Below are positions 1 to 6,591 of a stretch of DNA of 41,114 nucleotides, one piece after another; the first letter of the stretch is position 1, and each line of letters begins with the position of its first letter. Source of the DNA: JAVVVD01 sp964642795. Lineage in GTDB: Bacteria; Bacillota; Clostridia; Christensenellales; CAG-138. The stretch covers positions 1 to 41,114 of the forward strand of contig CAZXRQ010000007.1 in the NCBI GenBank assembly GCA_964642795.1, in the 5' to 3' direction. The notes beneath the pieces are model-generated. The model was not told where the DNA came from. It saw nothing but the letters and a program-made list of their open reading frames with translations, and made no database searches. The translations under genes and the position numbers were made by a program.

Positions 1-1
1 C

Positions 2-196
2 ATCCTCAAGGAGATCGGGCCCGAGAAGATCAAGGTCATCAAGGTCGTCCGCGAGATCACCGGTCTGGGCCTCAAAGAGGCGAAGGATCTGGTCGACGGC
101 GCGCCCAAGCCCGTAAAAGAAGCCGCTCCCAAAGAGGAGTGCGAGAAGATCGCCGCCCAGCTCACGGAAGTTGGCGCTGTCGCAGAGATCAAATAA
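2..196 (+). CDS. rplL: 50S ribosomal protein L7/L12, C-terminal part (5' end outside window)
   Basis: The frame is open from the first bases and ends at TAA 194-196, giving the last 64 residues. They match the globular C-terminal domain of L7/L12, with the motif KIKVIKVVREITGLGLKEAK followed by DLVDGAPKPVKE and an end in AVAEIK. This domain recruits GTPase translation factors to the ribosomal stalk. A cysteine in the final helix (EECEKIAAQL) is a small oddity. The gene is followed by an intrinsic terminator that occurs twice around a repeat element (216-470). Confidence 0.95.
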   Translation: MLKEIGPEKIKVIKVVREITGLGLKEAKDLVDGAPKPVKEAAPKEECEKIAAQLTEVGAVAEIK

Positions 197-215
197 TCCT
201 ATACCGTACATCAAT

Positions 216-470
216 AGGCCGTCCTTCGGGACGGTCTGAGACTGTCGATAAACCCCGGGATTATTAAGGGCCGACGCCCTTAATGTTAAATCCGGTCTGG
301 CGACCGGTGCGGCAGACCGGAAGGAAAATCGTAGATTTTCCCTGTTCTTCTCAGGCTTTGCCGCCCGGGAGCCAATAGGCGCAGCCTATTGGCGAGAGGC
401 AAAGACTGTAAGCTCGAAAAAGTCAAAATTGACTTTTTCGAAAGCTTGAGGCCGTCCTTCGGGACGGTCT
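216..470 (+). repeat. Hairpin-rich repeat element, copy 1, flanked by duplicated rplL terminator hairpins
   Basis: A 22-bp terminator hairpin (stem arm AGGCCGTCC, loop TTCG) occurs identically at 216-237 and 449-470. Between them lies a core of successive inverted repeats: ATTAAGGGC/GCCCTTAAT (263-271/276-284), CCGGTCTG/CAGACCGG (292-299/313-320), GGAAAATC/GATTTTCC (323-330/334-341), CTTTGCC/GGCAAAG (356-362/398-404) enclosing CCAATAGGC/GCCTATTGG (372-380/384-392), and TCGAAAAAGTCAA/TTGACTTTTTCGA (414-426/429-441). No credible ORF lies inside. The part from 313 on recurs at 21693 onward with one mismatch over the first 61 nt. The different flanks at the two sites suggest a target-site duplication around a non-autonomous element (inference). 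An alternative is a structured RNA with duplicated terminators. Confidence 0.85.
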
Positions 471-477
471 TTTTTTC
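449..477 (+). terminator. Intrinsic terminator of the rplL operon (distal copy, with U-tract)
   Basis: A 9-bp stem (one G-U) with a TTCG loop at 449-470 is followed by a run of T to 477. Only this distal copy has a U-tract. The proximal copy at 216-237 is followed by GAGACTG and would terminate poorly, so transcripts of rplL may read through the repeat element. Confidence 0.85.
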
Positions 478-557
478 GCACATGCAAAAAGACCGGCTTG
501 TCAGCACGCGCCGCCGTGTGCTACGCTAAAATCGAAACTCGCGCTTGGAGGCAAAAT

Positions 558-1307
558 ATGAAGATGGTCGAATATGGCGGTGAAAACACGCAGGTGATAA
601 TGCTGCTGCATGGAGGCGGGCTCTCCTGGTGGAACTACCGCGCGGAGGCGGAGCTGCTGAAGGAGCAATACCATGTTACGCTGCCCATTCTGGACGGCCA
701 TGCGGACAGCGGCGCCGCATTTACCAGCATAGAGGACAACGCGCGCGAGCTTATCTGCTGCATCGACGAACGCTTCGGCGGTCATGTACTGGCAATAGGC
801 GGCCTGTCCTTGGGCGGGCAGGTGCTGGTAGAGATGCTTTCCCAGCGCGGGAATATATGTAAATATGCCATCATCGAAAGCGCATCGGTCATCCCCGCGC
901 CGCTGACCGGAGCGCTGACTGCGCCCGCGTTCGGCATGAGCTACGGGCTGATCAAAAAGCGATGGTTTTCACAGCTGCAATTCAAGGCGCTGAAGATACA
1001 GCCCGCCCTGTTTGAGGATTACTACCGCGACTCCTGCAAAATAGAAAAACAGGACATGATACGTTTTTTGGAAGCCAGTTTGGCATATTCCATAAAGCCG
1101 GAGTTGGAATACGCCACGGCAAGCGCGCTGATACTCGCCGGCAGCAGGGAGCAAAAGCGTATGCTCCGCTCCGCCGATATGCTGCACGCCGCCCTCCGCG
1201 GAAGCCGGCTGCGACTTCTGGACGGCTATAATCACGGCGAGCTGAGCCTGGATCGTCCTCTGGCATATCTGGAGATGCTGCGCGGCCTGCTTACGGGCAC
1301 ACACTGA
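558..1307 (+). CDS. Alpha/beta hydrolase family protein
   Basis: This is a predicted cytosolic serine hydrolase of 249 residues with unknown substrate. The oxyanion-region motif LLHGGG (about residues 16-21) and the nucleophile elbow GLSLGG (Ser84) are visible, and a late GYNHGEL supplies the likely catalytic histidine. The frame is open upstream to 498, but ATG 558 follows GGAGG at 546-550 with good spacing and the fold begins right after it. The gene stands alone between the rplL repeat element and a convergent membrane-protein gene. An esterase or lipase-like peptidase role is possible, but the sequence does not settle it. Confidence 0.85.
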   Translation: MKMVEYGGENTQVIMLLHGGGLSWWNYRAEAELLKEQYHVTLPILDGHADSGAAFTSIEDNARELICCIDERFGGHVLAIGGLSLGGQVLVEMLSQRGNICKYAIIESASVIPAPLTGALTAPAFGMSYGLIKKRWFSQLQFKALKIQPALFEDYYRDSCKIEKQDMIRFLEASLAYSIKPELEYATASALILAGSREQKRMLRSADMLHAALRGSRLRLLDGYNHGELSLDRPLAYLEMLRGLLTGTH

Positions 1308-1326
1308 CCAACAGGGCATATAAAAC

Positions 1327-1357
1327 GCCGCCTGCCAAAACACTTTAGGCAGACGGC
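1327..1357 (-). terminator. Terminator of the UPF0316 gene
   Basis: The inverted repeat GCCG-CCTGCC / GGCAG-A-CGGC lies just past the stop of the minus-strand gene at 1385 and is followed on the minus strand by GTTTTAT. It also lies 20 bp past the stop of the convergent hydrolase gene and may serve both. Confidence 0.6.
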
Positions 1358-1384
1358 TTCATATTTGCGAAATCCAACGGCAGC

Positions 1385-1975
1385 CTATTTTGTAAGCCTT
1401 CTTGCGCGCCGCGTGCTGGCAGCGCGAAGATATCCGCCCTTTTGCGTTTTAATGTCGCTCACCGTCACCATCACGTCCGGCACGGTAGCGCTGATTAGAT
1501 CCAATACCTCGTTTTGCAGCTTACGCTTTATGGTGATAAGCAGCATATAGTGTTTATCGTCCAGCCCCTCTATCTGCATCTCGGATACGCCGTAGCCGTT
1601 TGCGCGCAGGGTCTTGGTGAGCTTATAGCTATCGTCCTGCGTCATGACGATGGCCTGCACGCTGCATAGGCCGAATGCCAGGCGCTCCTCCAGCCAGCTT
1701 CCTAAATAGTTGCCCACGGCAAACGCCACGCAGAACACCACTACCTTTATAAAGTCCTCCTGATAGCCCACCAGCACGCTGCCGGTAACTATGAGCCACA
1801 GCAAATTCTCCAGCACCGCTATAAGGGAGCCTGTAAGCCGCTCGCCCCGGTTGATGAGCACGAGGCGCAGCGTAGATACCGCCACCTCAGCTATCTTTCC
1901 GAAGAAAATAAACAGATATACCCATATCGTCTTGGCGCTGCCAAATGCAATAAGTGCATCGAAAAAGCCGTCCAT
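1385..1975 (-). CDS. UPF0316 / DUF2179 family membrane protein (YebE-like)
   Basis: This 196-residue protein has an N-terminal membrane part with about three hydrophobic segments (first about 130 residues) and a cytosolic C-terminal DUF2179-type domain. The membrane part contains EVAVSTLRLVLINRG, typical of the family, followed by NLLWLIVTGSVL. The C-terminal domain contains DDSYKLTKTLRANGYGVSEM and a conserved MLLITIKRK strand. Function is unknown; DUF2179 domains also occur at the C-terminus of YitT-type membrane proteins. The start is ATG 1975, preceded by GGAGG, although the frame extends to 2011. It lies downstream of SRP RNA on the same strand, separated by a terminator. Confidence 0.85.
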   Translation of the reverse strand: MDGFFDALIAFGSAKTIWVYLFIFFGKIAEVAVSTLRLVLINRGERLTGSLIAVLENLLWLIVTGSVLVGYQEDFIKVVVFCVAFAVGNYLGSWLEERLAFGLCSVQAIVMTQDDSYKLTKTLRANGYGVSEMQIEGLDDKHYMLLITIKRKLQNEVLDLISATVPDVMVTVSDIKTQKGGYLRAASTRRARRLTK

Positions 1976-2013
1976 AACAAATACCTCCAATCGTATTTTC
2001 ACACAAAACAAAC

Positions 2014-2041
2014 GTCAGCATGAGAGCTTTCCCATGCTGAC
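2014..2041 (-). terminator. Probable terminator downstream of SRP RNA
   Basis: On the minus strand the SRP RNA 3' end is followed by T7 (2057-2063), a GCGGGC/GCCCGC hairpin (2043-2056 region), and the hairpin GTCAGCATG/CATGCTGAC at 2014-2041 followed by GTTTGTTTTG. The second hairpin with its T-rich tail is the likely terminator. The T7 just after the RNA could mark the processed end. Confidence 0.6.
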
Positions 2042-2063
2042 GCGGGCTTAGCCCGCAAAAAAA

Positions 2064-2342
2064 TGCCGCGCACCCGCCTTTCGACAGGCCGCTCCCGGGC
2101 GGGATAAGGGCAGGTGGCTCTTGCCAGGCTCTCCCGCGGCACACCGGCTTTTCCGCTTAATGCTGCTTCCGTCAGGACCTGACATGGTTCACAGACGCCG
2201 GTTGCACGGGACCCGACCGTCAACGCTCCAGCGCCGGTATCAGACCCCGCAAGCGTCAGCCTCGAGGCGGGAATTAGGCCCTGCTGCAGCGGATTGCAGG
2301 TACAGGACACCGCTAACTTCCCGCTTAGCGCGGCAAATTGCA
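2064..2342 (-). ncRNA. ffs: Signal recognition particle RNA, large Gram-positive type with Alu domain
   Basis: Read on the minus strand, the sequence starts near TTGCCGCGCTAAGCGGGAAG and runs through GTTAGCGGTGTCCTGTACC, then the helix 8 core AACCATGTCAGGTCC / GGAAGCAGCATTAAG, ending at GGTGCGCGGCA. The order and motifs match the roughly 270-nt Bacillus/Clostridium scRNA, in which the 5' and 3' ends form the Alu domain and helix 8 binds Ffh. It acts in co-translational targeting of membrane and secreted proteins. The apical loop between GGTCC and GGAAGC reads TGAC (plus-strand 2171-2174) where the usual loop is GGAA. Ends are approximate to a few nucleotides. Confidence 0.95.
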
Positions 2343-2360
2343 TGACGCTTGTCGTTGCTT

Positions 2361-2390
2361 ATTATAATGCAGCAAGCCCTGGCAGCGCAA
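2361..2390 (-). promoter_or_regulatory. Promoter of the SRP RNA gene
   Basis: On the minus strand TTGCGC (2390-2385), an 18-nt spacer and a perfect TATAAT (2366-2361) lie about 20 nt upstream of the mature 5' end. This is the expected layout for a sigma-A promoter of a stable RNA. Confidence 0.7.
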
Positions 2391-2429
2391 CCCAAAAACT
2401 GTGAACTGTTTGGGAAGACCGCAGCGGGC

Positions 2430-2529
2430 AAAAAAACAGCCCCTCTTTAGGAGGGACTGTTAAAACACGATTTGGTACTGAAAGGGGTTCAGCGCCACTG
2501 CCATGTTTATCACTTGCAAGCACATTATA
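2430..2529 (-). other. Candidate small transcript with a 14-codon ORF between LysR and SRP RNA
   Basis: On the minus strand a perfect TATAAT (2529-2524) is followed about 20 nt later by ATG 2504. A 14-residue frame, MAVALNPFQYQIVF, stops at TAA 2462-2460, where the terminator stem begins. The unit would be an RNA of about 90 nt. There is no clear ribosome-binding site before the ATG and no good -35 box, so translation is doubtful. It may be a small non-coding RNA, or only the 3' region of the LysR transcript. Confidence 0.3.
2435..2461 (-). terminator. Intrinsic terminator (minus strand)
   Basis: An 11-bp stem (AACAGTCCCTC / GAGGGGCTGTT on the minus strand, one G-U) with a 5-nt loop is followed by six T. 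It serves the LysR gene upstream and any short transcript starting at the TATAAT at 2529-2524. Confidence 0.85.
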
Positions 2530-2596
2530 ACCCAGACGGCGGGGCTTTTGGTTACAAAAGTATTACGATATACTTAAACTTTTATTGAGTTTGCAT

Positions 2597-3478
2597 TTAA
2601 TTTATGTGTAAGCCAGCCATACGCTCCTTTACGAAGCCTATAAACGTGCGTACCGCAGGCGCTTGATAATGCTGGCGCTCAACGGCTATCCCCACGCGCC
2701 TGCTCGTTCCTGACAGCGGCACAGCCATGATATTATCACGCGGGATCCCCTCCATCAGCAGCTCCGGCAATATGGTCACGCCCAAGCCCTGCCGCACCAT
2801 TGCAACGGCCGCATAGTCGTCGCTCATCTCCATGCTGATATGCGGCGAAACTCCCGCCGCGTCAAAAAGCTTTCCTATATCGTAGTCCGTGCCCTCCGCA
2901 GGCACAATAAACGGTTCGTTGGCTATATCCGCCGCTGTGAGCACGCTTTGACCTGCGAGCGGACTGCCCGCGTTCACCACGGCAAGCAGCCTGTCCTGAA
3001 GCAGCAGCCGCACCAAAAACTCCGGCCGCGACGGCAGCGTTACGAAGCCGCAGTCTATCCGCCCCTCGCTCAAAGCCTCCTCCACATCCGCATAGCTGCC
3101 GCTCATAAGCGCAATTTCCACGCCGGGATACAGCGCGCCAAAATCCCGTATTATCGGCGGCAGATAGTTTATGGCTATGCTGGATATAGTGCCCACCCGC
3201 AAAGTGCCGCGAAGCAATCCCCGCACATCATCCGCAACGTCCATAACGTCCTTTTCCGCAGCGAGCATACGCTTTACATACGGCAGCAGCGTTTCTCCAT
3301 CGCCCGTCAGCGTAACGCCGCCCTTGCCACGTATCAGCAGCGGGAAACCCAGCTCCTGCTCCAGCGCAGCCACAAGATGGCTTACGCCGGACTGCGTATA
3401 GCCAAGCGCCTCCGCCGCCAGCGTAAAGCTTCTATACTGTGCGGCCGCCGCAAACGCCCTGTATCTCCCGTATGCCAT
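2597..3478 (-). CDS. LysR family transcriptional regulator
   Basis: This 293-residue protein has the standard LysR layout. An N-terminal winged helix-turn-helix (FAAAAQYRSFTLAAEALGY, then TQSGVSHLVAALEQELGF) is followed by a linker helix and a periplasmic-binding-protein-like effector domain from about residue 90 (LRVGTISSIAINYLPPII). ATG 3478 follows AAAGGAGG. It is transcribed divergently from the Gate-domain membrane protein at 3606, with 127 bp between the two starts. LysR regulators commonly control their divergent neighbour, so that gene is the likely target (inference). The effector is unknown. Confidence 0.93.
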   Translation of the reverse strand: MAYGRYRAFAAAAQYRSFTLAAEALGYTQSGVSHLVAALEQELGFPLLIRGKGGVTLTGDGETLLPYVKRMLAAEKDVMDVADDVRGLLRGTLRVGTISSIAINYLPPIIRDFGALYPGVEIALMSGSYADVEEALSEGRIDCGFVTLPSRPEFLVRLLLQDRLLAVVNAGSPLAGQSVLTAADIANEPFIVPAEGTDYDIGKLFDAAGVSPHISMEMSDDYAAVAMVRQGLGVTILPELLMEGIPRDNIMAVPLSGTSRRVGIAVERQHYQAPAVRTFIGFVKERMAGLHIN

Positions 3479-3535
3479 ATGCCCTCCTTTATATGAGTTT
3501 TGTTCATGTTACGTATTAAACTTCGTCGCTTTACT

Positions 3536-3544
3536 TGTGGATAA
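3536..3544 (+). promoter_or_regulatory. Consensus DnaA-box match in the LysR / Gate-protein intergenic region
   Basis: TGTGGATAA is a perfect reverse complement of the DnaA box TTATCCACA. It lies inside the likely promoter of the plus-strand gene (TTTACT 3530-3535, 17-nt spacer, TATAAT 3553-3558). A single 9-mer can arise by chance, so function is uncertain. Confidence 0.35.
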
Positions 3545-3605
3545 TAGCACACTATAATGTTTGCGGCAAGTAGATAATTATAACATATCGGGGGGCGCTT
3601 TTATT

Positions 3606-4799
3606 ATGGAAGAAAACGTCAATCGGCGTCCGGCGACGCTGGATACCGCCACACGAAAAAAGCTGCCCAAGCTCGCAGGCGCCTGCATTTTTCTTGTAGT
3701 GTTCCTGCTGTTTTTTGCCATGTTCACCGTGCCTATGGGGCTTTCCAACGCGCTGAATACGCTGATGAACACAGCGTACCGTCTGCTGGTCGATACCACG
3801 CTGTATATCATGGCTATCGCCGTACTCGCGGGCGCGATATCGGCTCTGCTGTCGGAGTTCGGCGTTATCGACCTGCTCAACCGTCTGCTCTCCCCGCTCA
3901 TGAAGCCGCTCTTCGGTATGCCGGGCGCGGCCTCGCTGGGCATAGTTACCACGTATCTTTCCGACAATCCTGCAATACTCACGCTGGCGGACGATCCCGA
4001 ATACCGCAAGTATTTCAAGGCTTATCAGATCCCCGCGCTTACCAACCTCGGCACGGCGTTCGGTATGGGGCTGATCGTGACCACATTTATGCTGGGCCTT
4101 GGCAGCGGCGCCGGAGCCCATGTGGGCCTTGCGACGCTGTGCGGCAACCTTGGCGCGTTCATTGGCAGTATACTCAGCACGCGGCTTATGCTGTACTTTA
4201 CCGGCAAGGCGCTGGGGCGCACCGCCGATGCGCCGGAGCTTCCGCAGGCCGCCGTAAAAAAGAAGGAAAACGATGACGGCTCCGCCTGCTGGCTGCGCGT
4301 GATTGATGCGCTGATGGCGGGCGGCAAAAAGGGCGTTGCACTGGGTCTCGGCATAATCCCCGGGGTGCTGATAATATGCACGGTGGTAATGATGCTTACC
4401 AACGGCCCGTCGGACGCCGGCACATATACCGGCGCGGCGTATGAGGGCATAGGGCTGTTACCGCTTGCTGCGAGCAAGATCGATTTTATTATGCAGCCTC
4501 TGTTCGGCTTTTCCAGCGCCGAGAGCATAGCCGTTCCCGTTACCGCTTTGGGCTCCGCGGGCGCCGCGCTGGGCGTTATCCCCGCGCTTATATCCAGCGG
4601 CCATGTGGACTGCAACGACATAGCGGTGTTCACTGCCATGTGTATGTGCTGGAGCGGCTATCTCAGCACCCACGTTTCCATGATGGATGTGCTGGGCTGC
4701 CGCCGCTTTACCGGCAAAGCGATACTGTCACACACGCTGGGCGGAATACTCGCGGGCGCTTCCGCGCACTGGCTTTTCATGCTTTTTACACTTATATAG
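3606..4799 (+). CDS. Nucleoside-recognition (Gate) domain membrane protein
   Basis: This 397-residue integral membrane protein has about eight hydrophobic segments. Two Gate-like halves are visible: one around residues 60-200 (LVDTTLYIMAIAVLAGAISA, then the helix-breaking LSDNPAILTLADDPEYRKYF) and one near the C-terminus (CMCWSGYLSTHVSMMDVLG). The family resembles SpmA/SpmB and YjiH-type proteins and is thought to move small solutes, but no substrate is established. ATG 3606 follows GGGGGGCG with good spacing; the frame upstream to 3561 lacks a ribosome-binding site. Divergence from a LysR gene suggests effector-controlled expression. Confidence 0.8.
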   Translation: MEENVNRRPATLDTATRKKLPKLAGACIFLVVFLLFFAMFTVPMGLSNALNTLMNTAYRLLVDTTLYIMAIAVLAGAISALLSEFGVIDLLNRLLSPLMKPLFGMPGAASLGIVTTYLSDNPAILTLADDPEYRKYFKAYQIPALTNLGTAFGMGLIVTTFMLGLGSGAGAHVGLATLCGNLGAFIGSILSTRLMLYFTGKALGRTADAPELPQAAVKKKENDDGSACWLRVIDALMAGGKKGVALGLGIIPGVLIICTVVMMLTNGPSDAGTYTGAAYEGIGLLPLAASKIDFIMQPLFGFSSAESIAVPVTALGSAGAALGVIPALISSGHVDCNDIAVFTAMCMCWSGYLSTHVSMMDVLGCRRFTGKAILSHTLGGILAGASAHWLFMLFTLI

Positions 4800-4852
4800 G
4801 CGCACCGTTTCAAGCAGGCATGTTGTTTTTCCTCCTCCGTGCCCGCCGGCGA

Positions 4853-4880
4853 TTGTATTATGCGCGCTGCGTGCTATAAT
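4853..4880 (+). promoter_or_regulatory. Promoter of the MBL-fold hydrolase gene
   Basis: TTGTAT (4853-4858), a 16-nt spacer and TATAAT (4875-4880) with an upstream TGC, which gives an extended -10. It lies about 30 nt before the start codon at 4911. Confidence 0.65.
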
Positions 4881-4910
4881 TGACTGCATAAAAGCATTGC
4901 GGAGGTTATT

Positions 4911-5816
4911 ATGGGATTCAATACTGGCAGACCAAAACCTTATTACTCTAAATATGAAAAAATCGAAGTCAAAAACTCCGGCTGGTTTGACGTATTCCGG
5001 CTGCCACACGACGTATACACGATTTGTGAACACAGACATTTTCAGGAGGTCAACCTCTACCTTATAGTCGGCAGTGAGCGGGCGCTGCTGCTTGATACGG
5101 GGCTAGGGATACGCGACCTGAGGCCGCTCGTACACGAGCTGTACAGCGGAGAACTCATCACCGTGAACAGCCACTTTCATTTTGACCACATCGGCAACAA
5201 CCACGACTTTGAGCCGGTATACATATATGACGATCCCCTTGCAATAAGCATAGCCGGGCACGGTGCGCCGCGCGAAGCGCTGGGCAACCAGCTGGACGAG
5301 GAGATGTTCTTCCCGTCATATCCCGATGGGTTTGATCCTGCAGCCTTCAGCATACGCCCGTACAGCTACAAGCTGATGCACGAGGACGATGTATTCGATC
5401 TGGGCAATCGGCAGCTGCGCGTTATCCACACACCGGGCCACAGCAACGACTGCATCATGCTGTATGACGAGAAAAACGGCATCCTCTTTGCCGGCGATAT
5501 GTTCTATACGGGCGCGCTGTATGCGCACATGGACTGCGGTGAGTTTGGCCGCTCCGAGCCTGTCGCCTATCTCGAATCGCTGCGCAAGGTGCTTTCCATA
5601 GTGCCCGAGGATACCGCGGTATACTGCTCGCATAACGATTTTATCGTAAGCACCGGCCAGCTGCGTGCGGCCGCGGATGCGTTTGACTTCATACTTTCCG
5701 GCGGCGCGGGCGCAGATCTGGCGGACGTCACCTCCGCACACGAGTACCTTGAGGCCGGCAAACCGCTCAAGCGTTATATGTTCAACGGCTTTTCGATAAT
5801 CTGCCGCGACGAATAA
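4911..5816 (+). CDS. MBL-fold metallo-hydrolase
   Basis: This 301-residue protein of the metallo-beta-lactamase superfamily carries the metal-binding signature HFHFDH at 88-93. HTPGHSND around residue 172 and GDMFYTG around 196 supply further ligands. LLLDTGLGI before the signature is the usual strand-turn. These features predict a binuclear zinc or iron hydrolase, possibly glyoxalase II-like or lactonase-like, with unknown substrate. ATG 4911 follows GGAGG, and a terminator follows the gene. It appears monocistronic. Confidence 0.9.
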   Translation: MGFNTGRPKPYYSKYEKIEVKNSGWFDVFRLPHDVYTICEHRHFQEVNLYLIVGSERALLLDTGLGIRDLRPLVHELYSGELITVNSHFHFDHIGNNHDFEPVYIYDDPLAISIAGHGAPREALGNQLDEEMFFPSYPDGFDPAAFSIRPYSYKLMHEDDVFDLGNRQLRVIHTPGHSNDCIMLYDEKNGILFAGDMFYTGALYAHMDCGEFGRSEPVAYLESLRKVLSIVPEDTAVYCSHNDFIVSTGQLRAAADAFDFILSGGAGADLADVTSAHEYLEAGKPLKRYMFNGFSIICRDE

Positions 5817-5833
5817 TCGCTATGTGTACAGCC

Positions 5834-5866
5834 CAGCCGCCCGGCATGACCGGACGGCTGTTTTTT
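5834..5866 (+). terminator. Intrinsic terminator of the MBL hydrolase gene
   Basis: The stem CAGCCG-C-CCGG / CCGG-A-CGGCTG with a CATGA loop is followed by TTTTTT (5861-5866). Confidence 0.9.
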
Positions 5867-5902
5867 ACCGTTATACTTTTTTATCACCCCGCGGGTGTAC
5901 GC

Positions 5903-6226
5903 TTACCGCCCGCAGGAACACTGGATGTTCCCGGCAATTATCTCCTTCCAGTCGCCTATCGCATCATGCGTCCAGCAATCATCGGCGCCGGCGGCCTCGC
6001 GCATGGTCAGCGCAAGTATATAGCTCAATTCCTCTACCGTCGCTCCGGCCTCCAGCGCACCCTTGAAGTGCTTGAGCACACAGGGCTTGGAGCGCCCCTT
6101 TATGGAGAGCGCAAAGCAGATGAATTGATAGGTCTTTTCGTCGATAGTGCGCTTTTGAGCATACAGCCGGTCCAGCTCGTCGAGCTTTTCCGAAAATTCC
6201 GGAAAGAATTCCTCCAGCATTCTCAT
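5903..6226 (-). CDS. Carboxymuconolactone decarboxylase / AhpD-like protein
   Basis: This 107-residue protein has the alpha-helical CMD/AhpD domain. The usual CxxCxxxH redox centre appears as SKPCVLKH (Ser46, Cys49, His53), so the first cysteine is replaced by serine. The C-terminus has a separate CSC (Cys103, Cys105). It is the last gene of the ArsR-controlled operon, and its ATG overlaps the stop of the thioredoxin-like gene (ATGA), indicating translational coupling. Similar proteins occur with ArsP-type permeases and redox proteins. A role in thiol/peroxide handling or metalloid reduction is plausible but not shown. Confidence 0.8.
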   Translation of the reverse strand: MRMLEEFFPEFSEKLDELDRLYAQKRTIDEKTYQFICFALSIKGRSKPCVLKHFKGALEAGATVEELSYILALTMREAAGADDCWTHDAIGDWKEIIAGNIQCSCGR

Positions 6227-6579
6227 TTTTGCTCACCCCTTATTCTTTGCAGCAGCGCCATAACTTCATCGGTATTGAGCGCCCTGCCGAGGGAAACTAC
6301 CTTGCCATCCACGACCAGCGCAGGCGTCGTCATAACTCCGTAGGCTGCTATCTGCGAAAAAACCGTTACGTGGTCGATGGAAGCGTCCATGCCCAGCCTT
6401 TCCAGCGCCTCCTTTGCTGCCGCCTCCAGGGCATTGCATTTAGCGCAGCCTGTTCCAAGCACCTTCACGCTTGCTCCCTCGGCATTTGCGATCTCCGCCT
6501 TTGCCATGCTATCGGCGTCGCAGCTCCCACAGCAGCAAGCGGACGCGCCCTCCTTGTGCTTTTTAGTAAACAATTTCAT
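6223..6579 (-). CDS. Thioredoxin-like (redox-active disulfide) protein with N-terminal Cys cluster
   Basis: This 118-residue protein has a thioredoxin fold with CAKC (Cys45, Cys48) at the active site and the cis-Pro motif MTTPALVVDG, as in the 'redox-active disulfide protein 2' family. Ahead of this domain is a short cysteine-rich stretch, ACCCGSC (Cys15-17, Cys20), which could bind As(III) or another soft metal. ATG 6579 follows AGGAGG. It sits between the permease and the AhpD-like gene in the operon and probably hands electrons or metalloid to these partners (inference). Confidence 0.85.
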   Translation of the reverse strand: MKLFTKKHKEGASACCCGSCDADSMAKAEIANAEGASVKVLGTGCAKCNALEAAAKEALERLGMDASIDHVTVFSQIAAYGVMTTPALVVDGKVVSLGRALNTDEVMALLQRIRGEQK

Positions 6580-6591
6580 AAAAGTATCCTC

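Noticed and set aside
216..470. Group IIC intron or integron attC site
   Set aside because: The element is too short for an intron and has no domain V/VI-like sequence. It also lacks the conserved R' and R'' core sites of attC and no integrase is near.
286..507. 73-codon minus-strand frame in the repeat element
   Set aside because: It runs through several inverted repeats and both loops of the element, has no ribosome-binding site, and is not preserved in copy 2.
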